The notes beneath the pieces are model-generated. The model was given only the letters and a program-made list of their open reading frames with translations, had not been told where the DNA came from and did not search any database. From assembly GCF_030345095.1 (NCBI RefSeq), contig NZ_CP128360.1:2294001-2358000 (forward strand): a DNA stretch of 64,000 nucleotides, read 5' to 3'. This document shows positions 43,534 through 52,238 of the stretch, piece by piece. Source of the stretch: Solwaraspora sp. WMMA2056 (GTDB taxonomy: Bacteria > Actinomycetota > Actinomycetes > Mycobacteriales > Micromonosporaceae). How positions within the stretch are numbered: position 1 is the first letter of the stretch; each line of letters opens with the position of its first letter. Both the position numbers and the translations under genes were made by a program.

Positions 43534-45267
43534 TCAGCTGGCGGTGCAGGTGACGTTGCCCGGTGGCGGACCGCTGCTGCCGCCGGTCGACGCGATGAAG
43601 CCGGCGGTGGTGGACGACCCGGGTGCCAGCTGCCCGTTGTAGCTGGCATTGGCCACCGTCACCTGGGTGCCCTGCTGACTGAACGTGCCGCTCCAGCCCT
43701 GCGTCACCGTCTGCCCGGCGGGCAGGCTGAAGGTCACCCGCCAGCCGTCGATGGTCGCCGCGGTGCCGTTGGTGACCGTCAGCCGCCCTTCGTAGCCGCC
43801 CTGCCAGATGGCCGGGACCGTCACGGCGGCGGTGCAGGACGTTCCCGGATCGCCGGGCGTCGGGGGTGCGGTGGTCGGGGGTGCGGTGGTCGGGGGTGCG
43901 GTGGTCGGCGGCGTGGTCGTGGGTGGTGCCGTGGTCGGCGGCGGGGTGCCGCCGGTGGAGAACTGCCACCAGTCGGCGTTGAGCAGATACCCGCTGCCTC
44001 CGGTGAACCGCAGGTACAGGTCCTGGGTGCCGGTGGCACCGGTGACCGGGCAGCTGACCGTGGTCCAGGTCTGCCAGCCGCCGGTGCCGGGCACGGCGCA
44101 GGTGCCGACCCGGGTGCCGGTCGGGCCGCCCAGGCGAAGTTCGATGCTCCCGCCGCTGGAGCCGGAGGCGACCCGCGCCGTGAACGTGCTCGCCCCGGTG
44201 CCGAAGGCGACGCCCTTCACCTTGATGTAGTCGCCGTTCTCGAGCCAGCCGACGTTCATGGTGCCCTCGCTGGACGGCTCCGTCTCGATCCCGGCCGACC
44301 AGGCGACGGTCTCGGCCTCCTGCCGGACGTACGGGTTCAGGGTGCCGATCTGGGGAGCGCCGGCGGTCGTCATGTTCATCGTCGGGATCGTGCCGTCGGC
44401 ACGGTAGCTGAACTTCTCCACCGCGACGGACCGGGTAAATCCGCCGCCGCCGGGCAGCGCCCGGTTGTGGTAGAAGAAGTACGACCCACCGGCGAAGTCG
44501 ACGACACCGGGATGGTTGGTGAAGCTGGCGCCCTGCCGGGGCATGACCGTCCCCCGGTAGGTCCACGGGCCGGTCGGCCCTGGGGCCGTCGAGTAGCCGA
44601 TGAACTCGGAGCAGCATTCGGCGGCGAAGACGTTGTAGTAGATCCCGTTGCGTTTGTAGACCCAGGGGCCCTCTTCGTACAGCGTTGGTCGGTCCGGATT
44701 GCCGGTACGGGTGCCGAAACCGGCCGTGGTCAACGGGATCCGGGTGGGGCTGCCCGAATACGAGATCATGTCGGCGTTGAGCCGGATGTACCACAGGTTG
44801 GGGTTTCCCCAGTAGAGGTAGGCCTGCCCGTCGTCGTCGATGAAGGCGTGCGGGTCGATCTCGCCGTTGGCCACCAACGGTCGGCCGAGGGCGTCGCGGA
44901 ACGGGCCGGTCGGGCTGTCCGCGACCGCCACCCCGATGGCCATCGAGTTGGTCGCCCTGGCCTTCACCGGTACGTACCAGTAGAACTTGCCGTTGCGTTC
45001 GATGACGTGCCCGGCCCAGGCATCGGTGCTGGCCCAGCTGAACGTGGTCAGGCTCAGCGGCGAGCCGTGGTGGGTCCAGTTGACCATGTCCGCGGAGGAG
45101 AACAGTTGCCAGTCGCGCATCGTGAAATACGTCGAGCCGTCCTCATCGTGGCTGGTGTACAGGTAGACCCGATTGTCGGCCCGGGCCGGCGTGGCGACGA
45201 GGAACGTCGCCAGGCACAGCAGGCTCGTGACGACACCGACGGCACGGTTGCGTCTCGTGATAGTCAC
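43534..45267 (-). CDS. GH43 enzyme with CBM6 and CBM2, catalytic-base segment missing
   Basis: This 577-residue exported protein has a signal peptide ending PARA, a GH43 five-bladed propeller, a CBM6 (QEAETVAWSAGIETEPSSEG to NADWWQF), a PPTTAPP linker and a C-terminal CBM2 (CTAAVTVPAIWQGGYEGRL). GH43 enzymes release arabinose or xylose from hemicellulose. The transition-state Asp (GEIDPHAF, about residue 138) and general-acid Glu (EEGPWVYKRNG, about 199) are present. But the signal peptide runs directly into DNRVYLYTSHDED: the roughly 18 residues that normally hold the base Asp (ADPAPLV-type) are absent. Activity is therefore doubtful. AAGGAG six bases upstream fixes GTG 45267. Confidence 0.85.
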   Translation of the reverse strand: MTITRRNRAVGVVTSLLCLATFLVATPARADNRVYLYTSHDEDGSTYFTMRDWQLFSSADMVNWTHHGSPLSLTTFSWASTDAWAGHVIERNGKFYWYVPVKARATNSMAIGVAVADSPTGPFRDALGRPLVANGEIDPHAFIDDDGQAYLYWGNPNLWYIRLNADMISYSGSPTRIPLTTAGFGTRTGNPDRPTLYEEGPWVYKRNGIYYNVFAAECCSEFIGYSTAPGPTGPWTYRGTVMPRQGASFTNHPGVVDFAGGSYFFYHNRALPGGGGFTRSVAVEKFSYRADGTIPTMNMTTAGAPQIGTLNPYVRQEAETVAWSAGIETEPSSEGTMNVGWLENGDYIKVKGVAFGTGASTFTARVASGSSGGSIELRLGGPTGTRVGTCAVPGTGGWQTWTTVSCPVTGATGTQDLYLRFTGGSGYLLNADWWQFSTGGTPPPTTAPPTTTPPTTAPPTTAPPTTAPPTPGDPGTSCTAAVTVPAIWQGGYEGRLTVTNGTAATIDGWRVTFSLPAGQTVTQGWSGTFSQQGTQVTVANASYNGQLAPGSSTTAGFIASTGGSSGPPPGNVTCTAS

Positions 45268-45472
45268 CGGGACTCCTTGGTGGAGCGTCGATGTGGGCGC
45301 GGAGATCGACCGGTACGACTGCCGGCGGACGGTGCCGGCCGTCGGGACCACTACCTGGTCGTATCGACAGGGGTGCCCGGACGCCATCGGGCGATGCCGT
45401 CGACGCGTACGGTCCGTCGGTCGTGACCGCGGTGCGTCGAAGCGTGCCCTCGCTCCCGCAGCCGAGGATAGC

Positions 45473-45486
45473 TGTTATCGATAACA
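45473..45486. promoter_or_regulatory. TGTTATCGATAACA palindrome, candidate LacI-type operator
   Basis: A perfect 14-bp palindrome lies 206 bases upstream of the GH43 start. Operators of this form precede hemicellulase genes in actinomycetes and are bound by LacI-family regulators. None is encoded in the window. Confidence 0.6.
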
Positions 45487-45691
45487 TCAGCAATCCATCG
45501 ACGATGACCTGTCTTCTGTTGGAGTCGACGCGGCGCTGCGGGTGGGCTGTGGAAGGGGCTGGTCGGCCGGTACGAATTACCGATGTTTTCGCTAACACGG
45601 CACCGGGCCGGCGGTCGTGTCGGGTGGGTGCGGACGCACGACAAGGGCGCCCGCTCCGGGGTCGGGGCGGGCGTTCGGGTGGCTCGGGGAG

Positions 45692-45868
45692 CTACCGCAG
45701 CGAGTGCAGCAAGCGTGTCCACTGTGGGTGGCCGAACCGCAGGGTCGCCGTGCGGCTCTTCGAGTCACGGACGTACACCAGGCGACCGTCGTGCGCGACC
45801 TCGACACACGCGTCACTGCCGCTGTAGGTGCTCGTCCGCCAGTTGACTGGTTGCGGTGTGCCTGCCAC
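45692..45868 (-). CDS. DUF397 protein
   Basis: This 58-residue protein has the DUF397 pattern: NWRTSTYSGSDACVEVA and VYVRDSKSRTATLRFGHPQW. Such proteins often pair with XRE regulators that carry DUF5753, like the one at 46822. GTG 45868 gives the usual length and has GGGAGAG upstream. It may work as a small partner (toxin- or antitoxin-like) of the regulator. Confidence 0.85.
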   Translation of the reverse strand: MAGTPQPVNWRTSTYSGSDACVEVAHDGRLVYVRDSKSRTATLRFGHPQWTRLLHSLR

Positions 45869-46175
45869 GGTCTCTCCCGACTTGTCGCGAGGGATCGACC
45901 CGCCGTGTGTGGGTGTCGACCCACGCATCATGATCCGGGTCGCCTGATGTGCTTGAGCCGCTCGGCATCGAGCAACCAAAGTATAGGCAGTCGCGTATAT
46001 GTGTGCCATCGGGCACATCGAGATCAACTGGCGAATCGCGATTGATTGCGCGTCATGTCCAATTTGCAGGGGCTGAAAATGCTAACATCAGCTCCGCCTG
46101 GCTGCTGTTCGGCCGCGCTTGTGGTCCACCGCGACGCTGTTTGACCGGATCATGTGCAGGGTGAGGAGGGTGCCG

Positions 46176-46463
46176 GTGGCCGGTGACGACCCACGGATCG
46201 GTTCCGGTGCCGATGTCGGCCCATCGGCCGGTGCCGGCGATGGCGCTACGGTGGTGCCATCGCGACGCAGACTGTTGACCTACGCGGCCGTCGCGGCGCC
46301 ACTGGTGGTCGGCCTCGCCGCCGCCGCCGGAGCCGGTGCCCGACTGATCGACGGGCGGGCCGAGTGGCCGGCGCAACTAGTGGTCGCCGGCGTACTGGTG
46401 ATCGCCGCTGGTGGCGTGCTTCACCGCCTGGCCGTCCGCGCGGGGCGCGGTGGACCGTCGTGA
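46176..46463 (+). CDS. Two-helix membrane protein, unknown function
   Basis: This 95-residue protein has helices LLTYAAVAAPLVVGLAAAAG and AQLVVAGVLVIAAGGVLHRL. GAGGAGGG five to six bases before GTG 46176 supports the start. It sits between the DUF397 and XRE genes but on the opposite strand. Its last 87 bases overlap a convergent gene. Confidence 0.55.
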   Translation: MAGDDPRIGSGADVGPSAGAGDGATVVPSRRRLLTYAAVAAPLVVGLAAAAGAGARLIDGRAEWPAQLVVAGVLVIAAGGVLHRLAVRAGRGGPS

Positions 46464-46775
46464 CAGTCGCCCGGCGACGGCCGGCAGCACCCGACTGGCA
46501 GTCGGCCACAGTCGCGCGCTGAAGTAGACGGCGACCAGCGTCACGGCGGTCCACGCCCACCGGGCGGGATGCAGCTGGAGATAGAGCACCACGGTCAACA
46601 GGCTCGTCATGGGCGTCGCGGTGAGCGCCACCGGCTGCCACTGCACGCGCCGGCGAAGCGCCGTGGGCAGGCCACGTACCGCAGCCCACGACGCCCGGCC
46701 AGCGTGCGTGCCCGGAACCAGGCCGGCAACGGTCGACGGTTCCATCTGCTCATCCGCCGGGCGTGAGGACGTCAT
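46377..46775 (-). CDS. Small membrane protein, unknown function
   Basis: This 132-residue protein has a Trp-rich two-helix core (PVALTATPMTSLLTVVLYLQ, WAWTAVTLVAVYFSARLWP) and a polar N-terminus. AAGGGG seven bases upstream supports ATG 46775. Its leader resembles that of the XRE gene (AGGGGAAC before the ATG), which lies 46 bases upstream in the same direction, so the pair is probably an operon. Confidence 0.6.
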   Translation of the reverse strand: MTSSRPADEQMEPSTVAGLVPGTHAGRASWAAVRGLPTALRRRVQWQPVALTATPMTSLLTVVLYLQLHPARWAWTAVTLVAVYFSARLWPTASRVLPAVAGRLSRRSTAPRADGQAVKHATSGDHQYAGDH

Positions 46776-46821
46776 CCGCGTTCCCCTTAGTCGACCTGGT
46801 CGCACCCGGTGCCACCAGTTG

Positions 46822-47709
46822 TCAGTTGTCGGCTGTCGGTGTCAGTTTCCGATTGCGCTGCATCTCTGCGATGAGCTCATCCATGACCTCGTTCAGCCGA
46901 GCCTTCGGCGTGGCGAGATCCTCGATCTGGAAATACTTCTCGATGTAGACCGCAGCGGATTCACCGCTGAGTGTCTGCGCGGTGGCCGACTCGAGGTAGA
47001 CCAGGTCGTCGTCGGCGGGGTCGGGGAAGTCGAGAATCGAGAACGGGCCCTGCATCCCAGGGTGCTCACCGGCGCTGAACCGCACGATCTGGATCGAGAT
47101 GTTCGGCTGCGCGTTGAGGTCCTTGAGCTTCTGCAGTTGCCGGACCATTACGCTCGGCTTGCCGACCGCCCGGCGGACCGCGGCCTCGTCCATCAGGCAG
47201 GAGATCTCCGGCGGGTCGTCACGGGTCAGCAACTCCTGGCGTTCCATCCGGGCCTGGAGGATTCGATCGACGTCCCGGTCCGACCGCGACGGCGGGGAGT
47301 AGGCCCGGATGATCGCGCGGGCGTACTCCTCGGTCTGCAGCAGGCCGGGGATCAGCAGCGGCTCGAACTGGCGGATCCGGGACGCGGAGCTCTCGTAGCC
47401 GAGGTAGAGCATCAGTGCGGGGCTCAGTACGTCCCGGTACGACGACCAGGTCTGGTGCTTGGCGGTGCGGGCCATCCCGACGAGTTGCTCGACGAGGTCG
47501 GGATCGGTCACCTCGTAGTGGGCGAGCAGGGCGCGCAGGTCGCTGACCGCGATGCTCGACTCACCGGTCTCGATCCGGATGAGCTTCGACGTCGACCAGT
47601 CCAGCTCCCTGGCCACGTCCTTCTGGGTCAACTGCCGAGTCTGCCGGAAGTCGCGCAGCTGGATCCGCAAGCGGCGACGCTGCACCTCGGGATCAGCACT
47701 CTTGATCAT
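46822..47709 (-). CDS. XRE regulator with DUF5753-type domain
   Basis: This 295-residue protein has an XRE HTH at residues 1-70 (FRQTRQLTQKDVARELDWST, SKLIRIETGESSI) and a DUF5753 C-terminus (YESSASRIRQFEPLLIPGLLQ, TEEYARAII). These regulators pair with DUF397 proteins; the candidate partner is at 45692. The family controls development or antibiotic genes in some actinomycetes. AGGGGAACC upstream supports ATG 47709. Confidence 0.88.
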   Translation of the reverse strand: MIKSADPEVQRRRLRIQLRDFRQTRQLTQKDVARELDWSTSKLIRIETGESSIAVSDLRALLAHYEVTDPDLVEQLVGMARTAKHQTWSSYRDVLSPALMLYLGYESSASRIRQFEPLLIPGLLQTEEYARAIIRAYSPPSRSDRDVDRILQARMERQELLTRDDPPEISCLMDEAAVRRAVGKPSVMVRQLQKLKDLNAQPNISIQIVRFSAGEHPGMQGPFSILDFPDPADDDLVYLESATAQTLSGESAAVYIEKYFQIEDLATPKARLNEVMDELIAEMQRNRKLTPTADN

Positions 47710-47976
47710 CGCGGTTCCCCTAAGATCAACTAATGTGTGATGTAGCACCAGGTTAGCTGTCCCATCACCGGATCGCACTCAGCGACATGGTGGAGCATGG
47801 CGTCTCCTGACGCCGGCACGCGCAGGAAAAGCGTCTCTTTACGCTCAAATCAGGGCACGAACAGCCGCCGACCCATCACATCGCTCTGCACTATCTGAGA
47901 ATCTGCGACATCGCAGAAGACTCGCTCGTCTTCGGAGACATTGCCGAAGGTGGCGTACGGTCGTTACCGTTGGCCT

Positions 47977-48504
47977 ATGAGCCGGCAGCATGACGTCACC
48001 GTGGACCCGCCGCATGGCGCTGTCGCGGACCAGCCGCAGCCGGTCGGGCAGGACAGCGGCAACCTCGGTCGGAAGCTCGTGGTGCTCGCGGTCGGCGGGA
48101 TGCTGGTCGGCCTGGCCATCACCGTCGCGGTCGACCGGGAGCAACCAACCGCCAGCTCATCCTGGGTCAGCACGATCCTGCTGCTCCTGGCGGTGGTCAT
48201 CGCCGCCGGCGCCGGATCGTTGATCACCCGCACGGTGGCGGTCACCGGCCAACGGGCCCAGCGGGCAGCGGTCGAGCTCGGACAGGCCTCGCACACCCTG
48301 GACGACGCCCGGCGGGAGGTCGAGGCGGCCACGGTCGACGGTGCCGCCCCGACGGTCCAGGCCGAGGTGGACGCCGTCGCCCGCCGACTCGACGGCCTGA
48401 ACGAGGAGCTCACCGCCCTGCGCCGATCGGGTAACCGCACCGCCTGGGCGACCTTCCTGCTCGGCACCCTGCTCGGCGTGGTCACCCAGGTCACGCTCGG
48501 TTGA
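47977..48504 (+). CDS. Membrane protein with coiled coil, unknown function
   Basis: This 175-residue protein has two adjacent helices (LVVLAVGGMLVGLAITVAV, WVSTILLLLAVVIAAGAGSL), then a cytoplasmic coiled coil (VELGQASHTLDDARREVEAA, VDAVARRLDGLNEELTALRR), then a C-terminal helix (WATFLLGTLLGVVTQVTL). The layout suggests an oligomeric membrane scaffold. No family recognised. Confidence 0.65.
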   Translation: MSRQHDVTVDPPHGAVADQPQPVGQDSGNLGRKLVVLAVGGMLVGLAITVAVDREQPTASSSWVSTILLLLAVVIAAGAGSLITRTVAVTGQRAQRAAVELGQASHTLDDARREVEAATVDGAAPTVQAEVDAVARRLDGLNEELTALRRSGNRTAWATFLLGTLLGVVTQVTLG

Positions 48505-48509
48505 CCGCC

Positions 48510-48559
48510 GACCGGCTCACGCCCAGGCCCGGCTGACCGGCTCAGTCCCAGGCCCGGCC
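48510..48559. repeat. Two 25-bp repeats containing a stop codon
   Basis: 48510-48534 and 48535-48559 match (GACCGGCTCA, then CCCAGGCCCGGC) except for a few bases. The second contains the stop of the ADP-ribosylglycohydrolase at 48542-48544, so the gene's end is copied downstream of it. Confidence 0.8.
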
Positions 48560-49549
48560 CAGGGCACGCAGTTGGTCGGCGTACTCGATGCGGTCCGACC
48601 ACGACGACGGCCAGGCCGCCATGCCGTACGCGGCACCGACGAACGCCCCGGCCAGACAGGCGATCGAATCCGAGTCCCCGGTGGTCGCCGCGCCCCGGGC
48701 CAGCGCCCCCACCGGGTCGTCGGCGTGCCACAGGGCGCACAGCAGCCCGGTGGCCAGCGCCTCCTCGGCGATCCAGCCCTCCCCGGTCAGCCGGCAGGCG
48801 TCACCGCCGTCGTCCCCGGCGGCGAGCGCCGCGTCGAGCCGGTCCAGTGCTGCCAGGCACTCGTCCCAGCCCCGTGAGATGAACCCGGTCGGACTGTCCA
48901 CGCCGGGCCGCTGCCACAACGGGCCGAGCCAGTCGACCCGGTAGACCTCCCGCTGCCGGTGACAGTGCTCCCGCAGCGCCGCCGGCAGGTCGGCCAACGG
49001 CGTACCGGTGCGAAGCAGCCGGACCGCGACGGCGGTCAACTCACTGGCGGCCAACGCGGTCGGATGCCCGTGGGTCAACCCGGCCTGCAGTTGGGCCAGC
49101 CCGGCAACGGTGTCGTCGTCGTAGCCGGCGACCAGGCCGACCGGGGCGACCCGCATGTTCGCCCCGCAGCCCTTCGAACCGGCGACGGTCGCCTGCTGCC
49201 ACGGCACCCCGGTGGACAGTTCGCCACAGGCCCGCAGGCAGGTCATCCCCGGCGCCCGGTCGTTGTCCGGGCTGGCCGCCCAGGCCAGGAACCGGTCCCT
49301 CAGCAGCGGCTCGACCACCTGCGGCGTCGCCGTCGGGGCGTCGTGCAACGCCCAGCCGACCGCCAGCGTCATCTGGGTGTCGTCGGTGACCAGCGCCGGC
49401 TCGCCGACCAGCTCGCGCGGGCCGGTCGGGCCGTACCGCTGGCGGATCTCGGCGGCCTGCATGAACTCGGTCGGCTTGCCGAGCGCATCACCGTACGCCA
49501 GCCCGAACAGACACCCCGACGCCCGGTCCGCCGTCGCCACACCACTCAC
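48542..49549 (-). CDS. ADP-ribosylglycohydrolase family protein
   Basis: This 335-residue enzyme removes ADP-ribose from proteins or nucleic acids. Metal-binding motifs are intact: GLAYGDALG, VTDDTQMTL and TTGDSDSIA. GGGAGG eight bases upstream supports GTG 49549. Its target is unknown. It is followed in the same direction by no close gene; the methyltransferase lies upstream. Confidence 0.9.
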   Translation of the reverse strand: MSGVATADRASGCLFGLAYGDALGKPTEFMQAAEIRQRYGPTGPRELVGEPALVTDDTQMTLAVGWALHDAPTATPQVVEPLLRDRFLAWAASPDNDRAPGMTCLRACGELSTGVPWQQATVAGSKGCGANMRVAPVGLVAGYDDDTVAGLAQLQAGLTHGHPTALAASELTAVAVRLLRTGTPLADLPAALREHCHRQREVYRVDWLGPLWQRPGVDSPTGFISRGWDECLAALDRLDAALAAGDDGGDACRLTGEGWIAEEALATGLLCALWHADDPVGALARGAATTGDSDSIACLAGAFVGAAYGMAAWPSSWSDRIEYADQLRALGRAWD

Positions 49550-49582
49550 CGCGCTACCTCCCCCGCCCCGACCGCCGGCAGC

Positions 49583-50440
49583 CTAACCGGCAGGGTCAAC
49601 ACCGGCACCGGCCGCAGCGAGGTCGACGACGGTGCCGGCCGTGACGGTGCCGGCCGCGAGCAGATGTGCGCTGGCGGCGAGCAGCGCCGGCTCGTGACCG
49701 TAGATCCGGGCGAGGGCGAGCGCGTGGTCGAACACCACGTCCGCGTCCGGAGCGTCGGCCGATGCCTCGGCCGCCGTCCATCCGGGGCCTTCGATCCCCT
49801 GTACGGTGACCCGCGTCAGGCCGGCGGCCTGCAGCTCGCCGGTCAACTCCTCGACCCGGTGGAAGTAGGCGACGGTGAATCCGATCCCGGGGTCGTTGCG
49901 CCCGTCGGCGGCCAGCGCCCGCGCCTCAGCTGCCATCGTGTCGCTCCACCGGCGGGTGGCGGCGAAGTGCAGTGGTCCGGCGAACCGGGAGATCGCAGCG
50001 GCCACCACCAGGCCTCCGGGTCGGGTGACCCGCACCGCCTCGGCCAACGCGGTCCGCCGGTCCGCCGGCTCCGGCAGGTGGTACAGCGGCCCGAGCAGCA
50101 GCGTCACGTCGTACGCGTCGTCCGGCTCGGGCAGCGCGCGGGCGTCGGCGACCGCGGCGTCGATCGCAGGCCGGCCGGCGCGGGCCTGCGCGACGTGCGC
50201 CGGGACCAGGTCCAGCAGCCGGACCCGGTGACCGGCGGTGACCAGCCGGCGGGCGTACGCACCGTCGGCACCGCCGACGTCGAGGATCCGGGCCGGAGCC
50301 GCCGGCAGCAGTTCGTCGAGCAGTTCGCAGGTGCGCCGCCACTCCAGGCGGTTGCACGGGCGCGACCGCAGCCGCTGGTCCTCCCGGTACCGGAACGTGT
50401 AGTAGTCGACGATGGTCGCCGTCGATGCGTTGTCGGCCAT
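49583..50440 (-). CDS. Class I SAM-dependent methyltransferase
   Basis: This 285-residue methyltransferase has the SAM motif ILDVGGADGAYARRL and a post-motif LLGPLYHL. FAGPLHFAATRRW and a C-terminal substrate cap follow. The substrate is unknown. ATG 50440 begins the conserved YYTFRYREDQRLR region; an earlier start at 50533 would add a non-conserved 31 residues. It may be co-transcribed with the ADP-ribosylglycohydrolase 33 bases downstream. Confidence 0.85.
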   Translation of the reverse strand: MADNASTATIVDYYTFRYREDQRLRSRPCNRLEWRRTCELLDELLPAAPARILDVGGADGAYARRLVTAGHRVRLLDLVPAHVAQARAGRPAIDAAVADARALPEPDDAYDVTLLLGPLYHLPEPADRRTALAEAVRVTRPGGLVVAAAISRFAGPLHFAATRRWSDTMAAEARALAADGRNDPGIGFTVAYFHRVEELTGELQAAGLTRVTVQGIEGPGWTAAEASADAPDADVVFDHALALARIYGHEPALLAASAHLLAAGTVTAGTVVDLAAAGAGVDPAG

Positions 50441-50510
50441 CGACTCATCATCGGCGAGTGCCGGCGCACCGGCGACGTAATATCCCGCCGGCACCTGCCG
50501 CCCGTGGAGG

Positions 50511-51170
50511 TCAGCCGTGGGTGATCTTGGCATCCTCGTGGACGTGGATGCCGGCGGCGAACTCGACGATCTCGGCCTCGGTCCAGTTCAACCCGTCCCA
50601 GAACTGGACGGTCAGGTAGCGATCCGGATCCACCTCGACGAAGAGGGTGCCGGGATGGGTGGTGTCGCGCATCGTCGCCAGAATCCCCGGTCGACCGGCC
50701 ACCTGCACCTGGCTGCTCACCACGTCGGTCGGCACGAACTCCTGCAGCCAGAGGCAGATCTTCCCGACACAGCTGCGGACATTCTGGTCCGCCGCGTCGG
50801 TACTGGCCAGGACCACTGTCCATTCGTCCTGGCCCTGCACCTGCCAGCCGTCCGGCACCCGGTCGAGGGTGAAGCCACTCGGCTGCTCGCCGGTGTAGGC
50901 GACGAGCTGGGTGATCGCGCCAGCGCCGGTGCTGACGCGACCGGGATCGCCTCCGGGACCGTCGCCGGGCCGGTCGAGAACGGCTGCCGGCAGGGCCAAC
51001 GCGGCGGTGAGCACCGCGGCCACGGCGACCGCGGAGCCGGTGACCAGTTGAGCGGTACGGCGACGGCGCAGCGCGCGTCGCCCTCGGGCAAGGTCGGCGT
51101 CGAGCATGGTCGGCGTCGGCGGGGCGACCGGCCCGGCGATCGCCTGGAGACGGGAGTGCAGGTCAGTCAT
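50511..51170 (-). CDS. Membrane protein downstream of ECF sigma gene, possible anti-sigma factor
   Basis: This 219-residue protein has a cytoplasmic N-terminus with basic RRRR, one helix (LVTGSAVAVAAVLTAALALP) and an extracytoplasmic domain with VRSCVGKICLWLQEF. It starts 14 bases after the sigma factor, so it is probably its membrane partner. It lacks the HxxxCxxC zinc motif of the common anti-sigma family. Confidence 0.65.
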   Translation of the reverse strand: MTDLHSRLQAIAGPVAPPTPTMLDADLARGRRALRRRRTAQLVTGSAVAVAAVLTAALALPAAVLDRPGDGPGGDPGRVSTGAGAITQLVAYTGEQPSGFTLDRVPDGWQVQGQDEWTVVLASTDAADQNVRSCVGKICLWLQEFVPTDVVSSQVQVAGRPGILATMRDTTHPGTLFVEVDPDRYLTVQFWDGLNWTEAEIVEFAAGIHVHEDAKITHG

Positions 51171-51184
51171 TGGTCGAACACCTC

Positions 51185-51724
51185 TCAGAAGGCCGCAGGC
51201 AGGCTGGTGGTGGGGGAGGAGAGCCGGTGGCCGTCGGCGCTGCCGAGTGCGGCGCGCAGCCGGTCCAGTCCACGGGCGGTCTGGCTCTTGACCGTGCCCT
51301 GCGAGCAACCGAGCGCCTCGGCGGTCTCGGCCACGTCGAGATCGTGGAAGTAGCGGAAGACGATCGCGGCGCGCATCCGTGGCGGCAGCGCGCGCAGCGC
51401 ACCGCGCAGCCGCTCGTCGGGGCCGCCGTCGCCCACCGGTGAGTACGCGTGTTCGGGCAGGTCGGGTGTTGTTCTCTCGCGGCGCCGCCAGGGTCGTCGC
51501 CACTCGTCGCGCAGGGTGTTGACCAGTGTCCGGTAGACGTACCCACCGGGGTTGCCGGATCGTCGGAAGGCCGGCCACGACACGTACAGCTTGGTCAGTG
51601 CCGACTGGACCAGATCCTCGGCGAGATGCGGGTCGCCAGCGGTCAACAGCGTCGCGGTCCGGACCAGATCGGTACGCCGGGCCAGGACGAAGTCCCGGAA
51701 CTGCTCGTCACGCTCGCTGCTCAA
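51185..51724 (-). CDS. SigE-family ECF sigma factor
   Basis: This 179-residue sigma factor has region 2 (DLVQSALTKLYVSW, YVYRTLVNTLRDEWRR) and region 4 (RAAIVFRYFHDLDVAETAEA, CSQGTVKSQTARGLDRLR). GGAAGGAG seven bases upstream favours the TTG start at 51724. It likely responds to an extracytoplasmic signal through the gene downstream. Confidence 0.9.
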   Translation of the reverse strand: MSSERDEQFRDFVLARRTDLVRTATLLTAGDPHLAEDLVQSALTKLYVSWPAFRRSGNPGGYVYRTLVNTLRDEWRRPWRRRERTTPDLPEHAYSPVGDGGPDERLRGALRALPPRMRAAIVFRYFHDLDVAETAEALGCSQGTVKSQTARGLDRLRAALGSADGHRLSSPTTSLPAAF

Positions 51725-51772
51725 GAGGGTCTCCTTCCGCCGTGACACCCTAGTGACGGAACCGGCCGCCGA

Positions 51773-51831
51773 GAGGTTGCACGGGCGAGCCGGGTGGCCG
51801 TACGAGGTTGCACGGGCGGGCCGGGTGGCCG
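51773..51831. repeat. 28-bp direct repeat upstream of sigma gene
   Basis: GAGGTTGCACGGGCGRGCCG followed by GGTGGCCG occurs at 51773-51800 and 51804-51831 with one mismatch. The region lies in the promoter zone of the ECF gene and may be a tandem regulatory site. Confidence 0.7.
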
Positions 51832-51834
51832 CCG

Positions 51835-51863
51835 CAAGGTTCCGGAACTCTTCCGGAACCTTG
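51835..51863. repeat. Perfect 13-bp inverted repeat (hairpin)
   Basis: CAAGGTTCCGGAA at 51835-51847 and its reverse complement at 51851-51863 flank three bases. It lies about 110 bases upstream of the sigma gene, just beyond the direct repeats. It may be an operator or a small terminator. Confidence 0.75.
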
Positions 51864-52042
51864 ACCGACATCGACCGGGCCACGTGATCGCCCAGCCGAG
51901 GTGGAGGCTGCTGCCCGTCGGATCGCCCGCCGGTACTGGACAGTGGGAACGCCTCGCTCACGCAGGGTCTGTCGGTCGACGGTGTTTCCGTAATGTTTCC
52001 GAAAGTCGTTGACGAGTCGGTCGATGGACCAATACTCTCGGC

Positions 52043-52070
52043 CATCGACAGTACTCAATCACTGTCGATG
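52043..52070. promoter_or_regulatory. CATCGACAGT inverted repeat upstream of xylanase
   Basis: CATCGACAGT at 52043-52052 and ACTGTCGATG at 52061-52070 are perfect arms with an 8-base spacer, about 170 bases before the xylanase start. Candidate operator for carbohydrate control. Confidence 0.5.
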
Positions 52071-52238
52071 CCACCCCACGGCGATCCACTCCGACCGGTC
52101 GGGCAGCACGACCGGTCCCCTCACCACCACCGCGTGGTGCGACGCCGATGACCGGGGCCGTCACCTGGCCGCGGGGAGCTGTCGGGTCGTACCGCATCGC
52201 TGGCCTCCTGCCAGCCGTCACGAGAAGGACGCGACTAC

